A stretch of 64,000 nt of DNA from an uncultured Croceitalea sp. (GTDB lineage Bacteria > Bacteroidota > Bacteroidia > Flavobacteriales > Flavobacteriaceae): positions 62,001-126,000 of the forward strand of contig CANMOV010000005.1 in the NCBI GenBank assembly GCA_947499565.1, read 5' to 3'. Shown piece by piece: positions 49,866-58,667 of this stretch; the first letter of the stretch is position 1; every line of letters starts with the position of its first letter. The position numbers and the translations under genes were made by a program. The notes below the pieces were generated by a model that was not told the DNA's origin, searched no databases, and was given only the letters and a program-made list of their open reading frames with translations.

Positions 49866-49934
49866 TTTTAAGATTAAAAAAACAATATTTTCTTTACGCA
49901 ACTCTAATGCACTAGCAAGATACGATTACTTAAA

Positions 49935-51095
49935 ATGAAAAAGAATCACCCTATTTATAATCTCCGATTTGGTTTGCTGTGTTTAAGTTCTTTGCTGTTT
50001 TCTAGTAGTTATAATATGCTTATACCTGAGTTGCCAAGTTATTTGGCTAGCCTTGGAGGGTCGCAGTATATAGGTTTTATTATAGCCTTATTTACCTTAA
50101 CTGCCGGGCTCTCTAGACCATTTAGCGGACTGTTGACCGATACTATTGGCAGAAAACCTGTTATGATTTTTGGGGCATTGGTATGTGTGGTGTGTGGTTT
50201 TCTTTATCCTGTTTTGGTTACTGTAGGGGGTTTTTTGTTCCTGCGCTTAGTTCATGGCTTTTCTACAGGTTTTACGCCAACAGCGGTAGCGACCTATGTT
50301 TCGGATATTGTGGCAGCCGACCGATGGGGAGAAGCTTTTGGTATACAAGGTGTTTTTTTCACAAGTGGGCTGGCCTTAGGCCCTGCCATTGGAAGTACTA
50401 TTAAACTTTATTATTCCTATGAAATATTGTTCTATAGCTCTTCGGCTATGGCATTTTTATCAATGGTACTGATTTTTAAACTTCATGAAACACTTAGTGA
50501 ACGGCTACGTTTTAAAATGAGTATGCTCAAAATCTCACGAAAGGATATTATTTCTGTCGATGTATTAAAACCAGCTATAATAACTTTTCTGGCATATTTT
50601 GCTTTTGGCATGATGCTCACCTTAATTCCCGATTGGAGCGACCATTTGGGTTTTAAAAATAAAGGAAGTTTTTTCATGGCCTTTACCATAGCATCCCTTA
50701 CAATTCGTTTCTTGGCAGGTAAGGCTTCTGATAGAATGGGGCGGAAATTTGTTGTTAACATTGGATTAATCATTCTGTTTGGTTCGCTTCTATTAATGGG
50801 GATTCTTCAAACAAAATTTGGATTATTAGTTGCAGCAGGTTTCTATGGATTGGGAATGGGTATTTTATCTCCAGCATTAAACGCTTGGACCGTTGATTTA
50901 AGTCCAAAAGAACAACGAGGAAAAGGAATCTCAACGATGTTTATAGCCTTAGAGGCCGGTATTGGTTTGGGAGCATTATTTTCTGGATGGTACTATCAAA
51001 ATAACTATGAAAACATCCCTATTACCATGTATGCTTGTGCTGTAATGGTTTTCTTAGGGCTAATCTTTTTACTTTTTCGAAAAGACAAGAAATGA
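49935..51095 (+). CDS. Major facilitator superfamily transporter
   Basis: 386 aa with 12 predicted helices. The motif-A loop between TM2 and TM3 is GLLTDTIGRKPVM (conserved D-x2-G-R-K), repeated in the second half as GKASDRMGRKFVV. This fits a drug-efflux type (DHA1-like) or sugar-type exporter. The substrate is unknown. It is divergent from a Crp/Fnr regulator and followed after 47 bases by an exported NTF2-like protein on the same strand. Confidence 0.9.
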   Translation: MKKNHPIYNLRFGLLCLSSLLFSSSYNMLIPELPSYLASLGGSQYIGFIIALFTLTAGLSRPFSGLLTDTIGRKPVMIFGALVCVVCGFLYPVLVTVGGFLFLRLVHGFSTGFTPTAVATYVSDIVAADRWGEAFGIQGVFFTSGLALGPAIGSTIKLYYSYEILFYSSSAMAFLSMVLIFKLHETLSERLRFKMSMLKISRKDIISVDVLKPAIITFLAYFAFGMMLTLIPDWSDHLGFKNKGSFFMAFTIASLTIRFLAGKASDRMGRKFVVNIGLIILFGSLLLMGILQTKFGLLVAAGFYGLGMGILSPALNAWTVDLSPKEQRGKGISTMFIALEAGIGLGALFSGWYYQNNYENIPITMYACAVMVFLGLIFLLFRKDKK

Positions 51096-51142
51096 AAAGA
51101 TAGCAAGACATTACATGGACACAATAACATTATATTTGCTAG

Positions 51143-51649
51143 ATGCGACAACTTTTAATTTTTTTCACCTTAGTAATTTCATTCGGCGCTAACGCTCAAT
51201 CGGTAAAATTGCTCCAAAAAGAGATCGACAAAACTATCTGGAAACCTTTCCAAAAAGCATTTGAAAACTTGGATGGGAAAGCATTAAATGCAACCTATGC
51301 AAAGGAGGTCTTGCGAGTTACCCCAAACGGAATAGATACTAAGAATACGTTTAAAACTGCGAACTTGGAACGCTTTAAGCAGAATAGAAAAGATGCTGTT
51401 TCTATTGCATTAGATTTTTGGTTTGAGAGCCGCCATACCAATGAAACTACTTCATATGAAGTAGGCTTTTATAGAATTGGGGCAACTACAAAAGCCGGGG
51501 AAACCAGTTATAATTATGGACAGTTTCATATCGTCTTAAAAAAGATTGATGGCGTATGGAAAATAACCCAAGATTGGGATACTTCTATAATTAACGGGAA
51601 AACTATTTCTACAGAAGATTTTGAGAATCAAAAACCTTTAAAATTTTAA
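51143..51649 (+). CDS. Exported NTF2/DUF4440-like protein
   Basis: 168 aa with a signal peptide (LIFFTLVISFGANAQ). The NTF2-like core reads IWKPFQKAFENLDGKALNATYAKEVLRVTPNG, then HIVLKKIDGVWKITQDWDTS. The family is widespread in Bacteroidota as small exported proteins without known activity. It follows the MFS gene on the same strand and is convergent with the metallo-hydrolase gene, 47 bases away. Confidence 0.82.
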   Translation: MRQLLIFFTLVISFGANAQSVKLLQKEIDKTIWKPFQKAFENLDGKALNATYAKEVLRVTPNGIDTKNTFKTANLERFKQNRKDAVSIALDFWFESRHTNETTSYEVGFYRIGATTKAGETSYNYGQFHIVLKKIDGVWKITQDWDTSIINGKTISTEDFENQKPLKF

Positions 51650-51696
51650 AACCCAATTTTACCATCTAACCAGCGTCAGGTTTGGCTAGGAATCTT

Positions 51697-52653
51697 TTAT
51701 TCAATAGAGATAGTCCCTAGATGTACTGGAATTAAAACCTGTGTTTTTGGAGAACGTTGTTTTACATCTTCTTTAAAGGGAAGTAATTTTTGTTCTACAC
51801 CACTTTTTTGTGAAAAGCCATAAGGCAGTCTAAAATTATCCCAGTGCGTTGGGATAATATATTTTGGATAATTCGTAACAGCTAACAAACGCTCATTGTA
51901 TTTGTATAGACCAAACTGTGAACGATTTACACCAGCTAGCAGAATATCTGGTTTTTGACCAACAAGCTCTCGTTCTACAAAATTCATAGAACCCATAGTT
52001 AAAACTGTATGTTTTTTAAAACGAGCCAAGAACATTAAGGAACCACCTTCAATAAACTCCGAAACTTTTAAAGGAGCCTTTGGCGGTTCTGTGTAAGTTC
52101 TAGAATCTAAATAATGTTTGTTATTCAATGCAGAGTGAATGGATGGAATAACCTTCACCGAAAAGTTTTTAAACTGATAATCTTCCCCACCCCTTACAGG
52201 ATATAGTTGCTCGTTGGGGATACCGTATGCACGGAGTATGTTACAAGTAGTTTCCGTGCCAATAACTTTTGCCCCAGTTTTTTTTGCTATGTAAGGCACA
52301 TCTGCCAAGTGATCAAAATGTGAATGATGAGCTAGGATAAAATCTGCTTTAGTAATTAAACTATCAATCAACAAAGTGTCTGAAACGAAAACATCGGAAC
52401 GCTTAACTGTATTTCGGTTATCATCTGGACTTATGCCTGGTCCTGTACCTAATTTGACTCTGGAGATATAAGGGTCAATTAACACCGTAATGGCACCATC
52501 ATTAATTTCCCAACCTGCCGTTCCCAAATATTTTAATTGTATGGTATTATTCTGAGCATTCCCAAGGAAACAAGAAGAAATTATAAAAAGAGAACATAAA
52601 CCAAACATCCAGTTGTGCGTAAATAACAGTTTTTTTTTAGAAGGAGTTTCCAT
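51697..52653 (-). CDS. Exported metallo-beta-lactamase-fold hydrolase
   Basis: 318 aa. An N-terminal hydrophobic segment (MFGLCSLFIISSCFLGNAQ) contains SSC, a possible lipobox. The MBL signature is AHHSHFDHLADVPYIA (HxHxDH, the zinc ligands). Further ligands are likely in VIPSIHSALN and IPTHWDNFRLP. It resembles UlaG/RomA-like MBL proteins acting on phosphodiesters or lactones. The substrate is unknown. It is the last gene of a unit with the VCBS propeller and a hypothetical protein (54294 to 51697). Confidence 0.86.
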   Translation of the reverse strand: METPSKKKLLFTHNWMFGLCSLFIISSCFLGNAQNNTIQLKYLGTAGWEINDGAITVLIDPYISRVKLGTGPGISPDDNRNTVKRSDVFVSDTLLIDSLITKADFILAHHSHFDHLADVPYIAKKTGAKVIGTETTCNILRAYGIPNEQLYPVRGGEDYQFKNFSVKVIPSIHSALNNKHYLDSRTYTEPPKAPLKVSEFIEGGSLMFLARFKKHTVLTMGSMNFVERELVGQKPDILLAGVNRSQFGLYKYNERLLAVTNYPKYIIPTHWDNFRLPYGFSQKSGVEQKLLPFKEDVKQRSPKTQVLIPVHLGTISIE

Positions 52654-52678
52654 GGTAAAGCTGGTTTAAAGGGTTGAA

Positions 52679-53812
52679 TTATTTTTTCTTTCTGCTCGGA
52701 TAATAATGATTAATGGCATCAGAGTTGGCTTCTATAATGTCTGGGAACCCATCATTGTTTAAATCCGAGGGAATGATATCATAGGTTTTATAAGTTGCTT
52801 CACTAAGCATATATTTTAACCATTTTCCACCATTCTCCTTATTAAAATATACAAAATTAGCGCTATCAGAATTTCCAATGATAATGTCTAAATCCCCATC
52901 TTGATCTAAATCACTTAAAGAAACAGCATAGCTTCTTGCTTGGGTAGTATCAAAAACTATAGTTTTGCTAAACAACAGTTCCCTGCTACCAAAATAAATA
53001 CGATTAGATTCATTAATATTTGCTGCTACAATATCCAAAAAGCCATCCTTATTTATATCTCCTACACTAACAGAACGCGTATTATCCTCACCAGTGCCAA
53101 ATGGAATCTTTTCTTCAAAACCGAGATTTCCATCATTCAGATAAACATAATTTGGTTGCTTATCTCTATTCGCTAAAATCAAATCTATATCACCATCATT
53201 GTCCATATCAGCAGCTTCAACAGCAATAGTAGCATCATTGCTACTTCCAAAAGCAATGGTTTTGGTGAACCTTGCATTACCATCGTTCAAACATATTTCG
53301 TTAGGCCTTCCTCTATTGGTAATTAAAATATCAATATGACCGTCAGCATTTAAATCGCTTAGGGTAATGTTTCGGGTAGGAGCATTAGCAGCTCCAAAAG
53401 AGCCTTGCCTTTTAAAGTTACCATTGCCATCATTTATAAAAATAGCATTAGGGGCGCTATCATTACCGACAACAGCATCTAAATCCCCATCCCCATCTAA
53501 ATCTGCTAGTTCTGTTGCGTAAGTGGTTGTACGCTGCTCCCCTAAATCTTTTTCAACGGTAAAAATTCCTTTTCCATTATTGATAAAAATTCTATTCTGA
53601 CCTGGCCAATGCCTGCCATTTGCAACTAGAATATCCATATCACCATCGTTATCCACATCGCCACTTGCTACGGATGCTGTTCGTTCTTGGTAAGTGCCTA
53701 AAATATAGCGCCCATTAGTTTTAAGTGCTACGTCTTGCGCTAAAAGAAAATTGCTTGATAAACCTAGAAAACAGGTGAAACAAACTTTTAAAACCTTGAT
53801 TTTGGTTATCAT
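52679..53812 (-). CDS. VCBS/FG-GAP repeat protein (seven-bladed propeller)
   Basis: 377 aa with a signal peptide (CFTCFLGLSSNFLLAQ). Seven repeats carry calcium-binding D-x-D-x-D-G loops, e.g. GDVDNDGDMDILVAN, ADLDGDGDLDAVVGN, SDLNADGHIDILITN, ADMDNDGDIDLILAN, GDINKDGFLDIVAAN, SDLDQDGDLDIIIGN and SDLNNDGFPDIIEAN. They should form one closed beta-propeller. It is probably a surface or periplasmic binding protein. It is 26 bases upstream of the MBL-fold gene and may present or bind its substrate. Confidence 0.92.
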   Translation of the reverse strand: MITKIKVLKVCFTCFLGLSSNFLLAQDVALKTNGRYILGTYQERTASVASGDVDNDGDMDILVANGRHWPGQNRIFINNGKGIFTVEKDLGEQRTTTYATELADLDGDGDLDAVVGNDSAPNAIFINDGNGNFKRQGSFGAANAPTRNITLSDLNADGHIDILITNRGRPNEICLNDGNARFTKTIAFGSSNDATIAVEAADMDNDGDIDLILANRDKQPNYVYLNDGNLGFEEKIPFGTGEDNTRSVSVGDINKDGFLDIVAANINESNRIYFGSRELLFSKTIVFDTTQARSYAVSLSDLDQDGDLDIIIGNSDSANFVYFNKENGGKWLKYMLSEATYKTYDIIPSDLNNDGFPDIIEANSDAINHYYPSRKKK

Positions 53813-53817
53813 GATAC

Positions 53818-54294
53818 TTAGATTTTTATTTCATCCAATAATAGCCCATAATCATATTGTAAATCTTCATGTAGGAGCCCAATTTTTTTCTGAATATAAT
53901 CAACTTGGCGTTGGTATAAATTCATAAGGGTGGTATTTCTTTTAATAGAAGGATTAAAATCACGTAGTTTTACACAGAAATAAAGCAAAAGGGCGACCTC
54001 AGTTTCTTTATTTCCTGAATAACGCGCATATTTTTTTATAGTCCTTAGAATCTTCCGGACACTTTTTTTTATGTAGAAAAAACTATTCGTATTAATAAGT
54101 TCAAACTGTTCATCCACTTCAGTTTTTACCGTTTCTATATAGCCTTCTTCGCTATCAGCTTCAAACAAAAGGTAGGTTAGTAGTTCCTTGTTTTCTTTTT
54201 TAAAACGAGCAAGGCGCAAGCATAGTTGCAGTATTTCATCAGGATTGCGATGTTGAAGTTCTTTTTTAATTTGGACTACGGTAGCTGCTTTCAT
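53818..54294 (-). CDS. Hypothetical helical cytoplasmic protein
   Basis: 158 aa, Lys/Leu-rich and helical, without signal or membrane segments (QIKKELQHRNPDEILQLCLRL; YTYL-like heptads; VALLLYFCVKLRDFNPSIKRN). The repeated helix pattern recalls small alpha-solenoid proteins of Bacteroidota. I do not recognise a named family. It is five bases upstream of the exported VCBS gene and likely heads that unit. Confidence 0.72.
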   Translation of the reverse strand: MKAATVVQIKKELQHRNPDEILQLCLRLARFKKENKELLTYLLFEADSEEGYIETVKTEVDEQFELINTNSFFYIKKSVRKILRTIKKYARYSGNKETEVALLLYFCVKLRDFNPSIKRNTTLMNLYQRQVDYIQKKIGLLHEDLQYDYGLLLDEIKI

Positions 54295-54333
54295 AAAACG
54301 AAATTAGTCATTTAGAACCGAGCTTGTGAGTGT

Positions 54334-54382
54334 GAGAAATCTAGATTTCTCAATCGATGTTTTACATCTCATTTCGAAATGA
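54334..54382. repeat. Palindromic intergenic repeat (REP-like)
   Basis: Two perfect palindromes lie close together: GAGAAATCTAGATTTCTC (54334-54351) and TCATTTCGAAATGA (54369-54382). The words GAGAAATCT and GTCATTTCGA are those of a common Bacteroidota intergenic repeat I recall, here apparently rearranged or in two halves. It lies between the SDR and the hypothetical gene. It could form stable hairpins and stop transcription. Confidence 0.6.
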
Positions 54383-54407
54383 CAGTACTAAAAATATCAT
54401 TATAAAA

Positions 54408-55166
54408 TCAACTCCTTAAATATGAAGCCCCATTAACATCAATAATAGTCCCAGAAGTGTATGCAGCGCCATCCGAAGCTAAGAACAAAATGGCATGCGC
54501 AACTTCTTCTGGCTGCGCCATACGTTTAAAAGGAGATTCACGTAGTAGATTTTCTCGTTCTGCCGGAGTAAGCGTTACGGCAGCCATTTCGGTTTCGGTA
54601 AAGCCAGGTGCTACCACACCAATATAAATACGATGTGGTGCTAACTTTTTGGCCAGCGATTGGCTCATCGCATTTAGTGCTGCCTTACTAGAACCATAAG
54701 CTGGTTTTGTTGGTTCACCCCTAAATGCTCCACGCGAGGATACGTTTACAATATGCCCACCTCCTGTTTTCATCATAGCTTGTGCTGCCCAATAACTGGT
54801 ATTGGCTACCGCAAAAAGATTGGTTTTAAAAGTGTCTTCCCAAGCATTGGTCCAATGGTCAAAATCCACCTCATCAATATCATGAAAAATAGAAATCCCC
54901 GCATTATTAACTAAAACATCAATACTTCCGTAATGGGAAACAAAACTTTTGATAAGGGCTTGGGTTTCTTCTTTTTTGGAAACATCATATTGAAACAGGT
55001 GATGTCCTTCTCCAGGCAATTCTGAAAGAGTTTTTTTAGCTTCTTTGGTATTGGTTCTATAATTAACACCAACTTTAGCCCCTTTTTCAGCAAAGGCCAT
55101 TGCGGTTGCTTTTCCGATTCCTCTTGAGCCACCTGTAATTAAAATGTTTTTATTGTTAAAATTCAT
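54408..55166 (-). CDS. Short-chain dehydrogenase/reductase (FabG-like)
   Basis: 252 aa from ATG 55166 (MNFNNKNILITGGSRG); ATG 55184 gives six extra residues. Cofactor motif TGGSRGIGKATAMAF (TGxxxGIG), NNAGIS, active-site Ser in NVSSRGAFRG and YGSSK (Tyr-x3-Lys). It is a classical NAD(P)H-dependent SDR that reduces a ketone or oxidises an alcohol; the substrate is unknown. It overlaps the preceding DUF6090 gene by 11 bases and is the last gene of the eight-gene operon. Confidence 0.9.
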   Translation of the reverse strand: MNFNNKNILITGGSRGIGKATAMAFAEKGAKVGVNYRTNTKEAKKTLSELPGEGHHLFQYDVSKKEETQALIKSFVSHYGSIDVLVNNAGISIFHDIDEVDFDHWTNAWEDTFKTNLFAVANTSYWAAQAMMKTGGGHIVNVSSRGAFRGEPTKPAYGSSKAALNAMSQSLAKKLAPHRIYIGVVAPGFTETEMAAVTLTPAERENLLRESPFKRMAQPEEVAHAILFLASDGAAYTSGTIIDVNGASYLRS

Positions 55167-55896
55167 TTTCAAGTTCTTTATCAATTAGCTTAATTAAGGT
55201 ATCGGTTTTTGCCTCCAAGTTTTTTAGGTCTTTTAGAAGTTCTTCCAATTGCCAATGCCTATTCACATAATCGTTGCTTAGCTTTCTGTCTTTCAAAAGG
55301 CTAGTGTAATCTGATGGAAATGAATCGCTGTCATTTAACATTTCGGCCAACGATACGTATTGTTCATTTCTAGGGCGAATGCGTTCGATTACAATACTTC
55401 TAACTACTGCCTCTAGATCTTTATATTGGTTGATGGACAGCGGGTATTCAATTAAACCTTGTTTCAGCGAGGTGTTTTCCACAAGATCTAATTTTTCACT
55501 ATTGATTACATTGTTCAATGATGCATCGATAAAATCAATAACCTTATATTCTGGACCCCAAAAAAGAAGGCTATCTAGAAAAGGAGTTTTCTGAACATTA
55601 AGGGTATCTTTTCTCATTAATTTTATCCATGTTAGACCCAGATCTTTATGATATTTATGTTCTTCTATTCCTTCTTGGATTAACTCTTTATTTGCTACAA
55701 AATCAGCGTACAATGCTTTGAGAACTACTTTTTGTTGTTGTCTAAGTTTTCTCTCCTCTTTCCAATTGTTAATTTGTAAGGCTATCAAAATACCAATTAC
55801 CACAAGTACAATTTCTCCAACAGCATAGAGCAAGTACTTTGAGAACTTGTTCTCTGAAAGTAGTTTTTTGCGAATTTTTCTAAAGAATTTTAGCAT
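55156..55896 (-). CDS. DUF6090 family membrane protein (paralogue D)
   Basis: 246 aa from ATG 55896 (MLKFFRKIRKKLL), chosen because all four paralogues begin the same way. The N-terminal block FSKYLLYAVGEIVLVVIGIL then IALQINNWKEE contains one transmembrane helix, flanked by a basic inside and a helical outside part. The rest (~190 residues) is helical, with YADFVANKEL and NSEKLDLVENTSLKQGL. The function of DUF6090 is unknown. Its start is two bases after the S41 peptidase stop and its end overlaps the SDR start, so it is tightly embedded in the operon. Confidence 0.85.
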   Translation of the reverse strand: MLKFFRKIRKKLLSENKFSKYLLYAVGEIVLVVIGILIALQINNWKEERKLRQQQKVVLKALYADFVANKELIQEGIEEHKYHKDLGLTWIKLMRKDTLNVQKTPFLDSLLFWGPEYKVIDFIDASLNNVINSEKLDLVENTSLKQGLIEYPLSINQYKDLEAVVRSIVIERIRPRNEQYVSLAEMLNDSDSFPSDYTSLLKDRKLSNDYVNRHWQLEELLKDLKNLEAKTDTLIKLIDKELENEF

Positions 55897-55898
55897 TA

Positions 55899-57080
55899 CT
55901 AATTGATGATTTTTAGGGTTTGAGCTATCCAATCTTCATTATAATTTAAAAAGATTTCTGGTGATACCCCAATGGACTCATATTCTAAATAAAGTTTATG
56001 CCTTTTTGAAGTCAGTACAGCCATAAATTTACCACAAGGCAATTGGTTAGAAACATTCTTCTTTTTCTCATAAGCCAATGTACCCTGTGTTCTGTCTCCA
56101 AGTATTTTAGTATTGGGCAGTTTCTTTAGTTTTATGGTAAATTGCTCCGCATTACTACCTGTATTATGATTGGTAAGCACATGGATTTTATTTTTTTCTG
56201 AGTACTTAGAAAGAATTTCTAAAAGTATATTTGAATTACGCTGCCCTCCTCCAGTGTTATCTCTTAAATCTACTATTAGATTTGGTTTTGTAAGGGTGTT
56301 TTGTAAGGTGCTATAAAAGCTTTCTGCCTCAGAAAGCGTAGGGTAAAATGAATCAAAACTACCAGCCTTTATATAAGTTATGTTAGCATCAAGTTCTTTC
56401 CTAAAAAATAATGAATCTCGATATGGAGCCAAGTGAAAAGATTTGGTATTGAGGTCTTTTTTTAGTCCAAGTTTTAAGAACATTCCGTGTTTTATTCTTT
56501 CAGATACAGCTACCAAACGTTTACTCTTCTGCTGACCAAAAATGGCTAGCAATAAATCTTTGCTAAAAGGAATTATAGTGTACATAATTTCGCCGGGTTG
56601 CCAATTATCCAAATTTGATTTTAATATTACACCAACATAATTACCATCTTTTTTATAGAGCCCAAGGGTGACATAGTTAGGTAATTTGTAAATACCCTCG
56701 ATATTTTCAAATGGTCGTGTTTTTAAACTTTGCTCTAGGCTATCCAGATTTATAGTAGATTTTATAATTTTTGTTCCATGACCCTCTGGCATCCCAAAAA
56801 CTTTGATATGATTGTCGTTAACACCAAGGGTCAGCTTATTTAGCAAAACCAAACAATCAAATTCATTAGGGATGGTAGTCAATGATTCTTTAGCCGAGTC
56901 ATAGACTTTTTCATATCTATTTTTATGGTCTTTATAAGCTGGTGTTTTACGAAGTAACTTATCTAATTCTTTAAAATCCTTAGTACAGTCACATTGCTGG
57001 GCAAAGACAAAATTAGAGAAGAATATACCCATAAATATTATGGTATAAAGTAGATATTTCGATTGCTGTTTTCTTATCAT
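55899..57080 (-). CDS. S41-family peptidase (C-terminal-processing-protease type)
   Basis: 393 aa from ATG 57080 (MIRKQQSKYLLYTIIF); the longer reading (57197) would overlap the FAD enzyme by over 100 bases. Signal segment YTIIFMGIFFSNFVFAQ, then QCDCTKDFKELDKLLRKTP. The S41 core LIVDLRDNTGGGQRNSNILLEIL and TGSNAEQFTIKLKKLPNTKILGDRTQG includes the likely catalytic Ser. A PDZ-type substrate domain is not evident. It is probably exported and could process the DUF6090 proteins encoded around it, but this is inference. Confidence 0.85.
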   Translation of the reverse strand: MIRKQQSKYLLYTIIFMGIFFSNFVFAQQCDCTKDFKELDKLLRKTPAYKDHKNRYEKVYDSAKESLTTIPNEFDCLVLLNKLTLGVNDNHIKVFGMPEGHGTKIIKSTINLDSLEQSLKTRPFENIEGIYKLPNYVTLGLYKKDGNYVGVILKSNLDNWQPGEIMYTIIPFSKDLLLAIFGQQKSKRLVAVSERIKHGMFLKLGLKKDLNTKSFHLAPYRDSLFFRKELDANITYIKAGSFDSFYPTLSEAESFYSTLQNTLTKPNLIVDLRDNTGGGQRNSNILLEILSKYSEKNKIHVLTNHNTGSNAEQFTIKLKKLPNTKILGDRTQGTLAYEKKKNVSNQLPCGKFMAVLTSKRHKLYLEYESIGVSPEIFLNYNEDWIAQTLKIIN

Positions 57081-57090
57081 TTTATAATAT

Positions 57091-58644
57091 TTATAACCCT
57101 GCAACAGCAGCTTCTGCACAGCGCTCCCCATCCATTGCAGCAGAAACAATGCCACCGGCATAGCCGCCACCTTCACCACACGGAAACAATCCTTCAATTT
57201 CAGGGTGTTCTAATTTTTCTGTTCTAGGGATTGTTATAGGTGATGAGGTCCTAGATTCCACACCAACAATATTTGCCTCCTCGGTATAATAACCTTTCAT
57301 TTTTTTGCCAAATTGCGCAAAGCCTTTTCGTAAACGACCTCCAATCAATTTTGGAAACAAGGAATGCAAGGGTGCAGCATTTAAACCTGGTTGATACGAA
57401 GTCGAGTTCAAATCTTGAGAAATTTTCCCCTCCACAAAATCGGTTAAGCGTTGTGCTGGGGCCGCTTGACTTCTTCCGCCTGCTGTAAATGCCAATCTTT
57501 CTAAGTTTTTTTGATATTCCAAGCCTTTTAAGACACCAAATTTCTCGTACGTTGGCAAATCTTCATCTACATTAATCTCAACCACGATACCGGAGTTGGC
57601 AAATTTGTTATTTCGTTTAGAAGGGGACATTCCATTCACCACTACTTCACTTTCTGCCGTTGCAGCGGGAACAATAAAACCGCCAGGGCACATACAAAAA
57701 GAGTATACACCTCGGTTTTTTACTTGTTGTACCAAGCTATAGGCAGCTGCAGGTAATAATTCGCTGCGTTCACCACGACAATGATATTGAATGGAATCGA
57801 TAATATGTTGCGGATGTTCCACCCGAACTCCCATGGCAAAAGACTTTGCTTTAAGTGCGATGTCTTTTTTATGTAGTAGTTCAAAAATATCACGAGCGGA
57901 GTGACCGGTTGCTAAAATAACACGCTGCGTTTCTAGTTCTTTTTCATCATCTAAAACAATAGCTTTTAGGCGATTATTTTCTAACTTGAAATCGGTCACT
58001 TTTGCATTAAAATGCACCTCACCGCCAAAATTTAGAATCGTTTCTCGAATGTTTTGAACAATTTTTGGGAGCTTGTTAGTGCCAATATGTGGATGCGCAT
58101 CAACCAAAATTTCCTCGGTTGCTCCGTGAAAAACCAAACTCTCAAAAACACGCCGTACATCTCCTCTTTTTAAACTACGGGTATACAATTTACCATCAGA
58201 ATAGGTGCCTGCGCCACCTTCTCCAAAACAGTAATTAGAATCTTGATTTACCTTATGGTCTTGATTAATCGCTTTTAGGTCTCGGCGTCTATCTTGCACA
58301 TTTTTACCGCGTTCTAGTACTATAGGTTTATATCCTAATTCTAAGCACCGCAATGCGGCCCACATGCCTGCTGGGCCAAAGCCAATAATGTGAATTGGTT
58401 TGGCATTGGAAACATCTTTATAATTAAAATGATAGTTTGTTTCTTTTGGAGCAGGTTCACTAATATAAACTTCCAGCTTATAATTAAAATAGATAGTTGG
58501 CTTACGTGCGTCAATAGATTTTCGCTGTACTTTAAATTCAAAGTCATCTTCTGAAACCCCTAAATACGTTGCAGCTCTGGTTTTTAGCCCACCTGGTAGT
58601 CCCTCTTCTTTTAGTGAAATTCTAAGCTGTATGTTTCTAATCAT
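57091..58644 (-). CDS. FAD-dependent oxidoreductase of the COG2509 type
   Basis: 517 aa. An N-terminal ~80-residue domain (IRNIQLRISLKEEGLPGGL) precedes a Rossmann FAD fold with GFGPAGMWAALRCLELGYKP at ~90-110. Later blocks are CFGEGGAGTYSDGKLYTR, CMCPGGFIVPAATAESEVV and FPCGEGGGYAGGIVSAAMDG. This is the uncharacterised FAD-dependent dehydrogenase group (YtfP-like, COG2509) found across bacteria; the reaction is unknown. It is 23 bases after a DUF6090 gene and 10 bases before the S41 gene. Confidence 0.87.
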   Translation of the reverse strand: MIRNIQLRISLKEEGLPGGLKTRAATYLGVSEDDFEFKVQRKSIDARKPTIYFNYKLEVYISEPAPKETNYHFNYKDVSNAKPIHIIGFGPAGMWAALRCLELGYKPIVLERGKNVQDRRRDLKAINQDHKVNQDSNYCFGEGGAGTYSDGKLYTRSLKRGDVRRVFESLVFHGATEEILVDAHPHIGTNKLPKIVQNIRETILNFGGEVHFNAKVTDFKLENNRLKAIVLDDEKELETQRVILATGHSARDIFELLHKKDIALKAKSFAMGVRVEHPQHIIDSIQYHCRGERSELLPAAAYSLVQQVKNRGVYSFCMCPGGFIVPAATAESEVVVNGMSPSKRNNKFANSGIVVEINVDEDLPTYEKFGVLKGLEYQKNLERLAFTAGGRSQAAPAQRLTDFVEGKISQDLNSTSYQPGLNAAPLHSLFPKLIGGRLRKGFAQFGKKMKGYYTEEANIVGVESRTSSPITIPRTEKLEHPEIEGLFPCGEGGGYAGGIVSAAMDGERCAEAAVAGL

Positions 58645-58667
58645 AAAATAAAATTAGAAGAATTTAA

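Noticed and set aside
55899-57197. S41 peptidase start at 57197 (432 aa)
   Set aside because: This would overlap the FAD enzyme by 107 bases and give a non-signal N-terminus. ATG 57080 gives a normal signal peptide 10 bases after the preceding stop.
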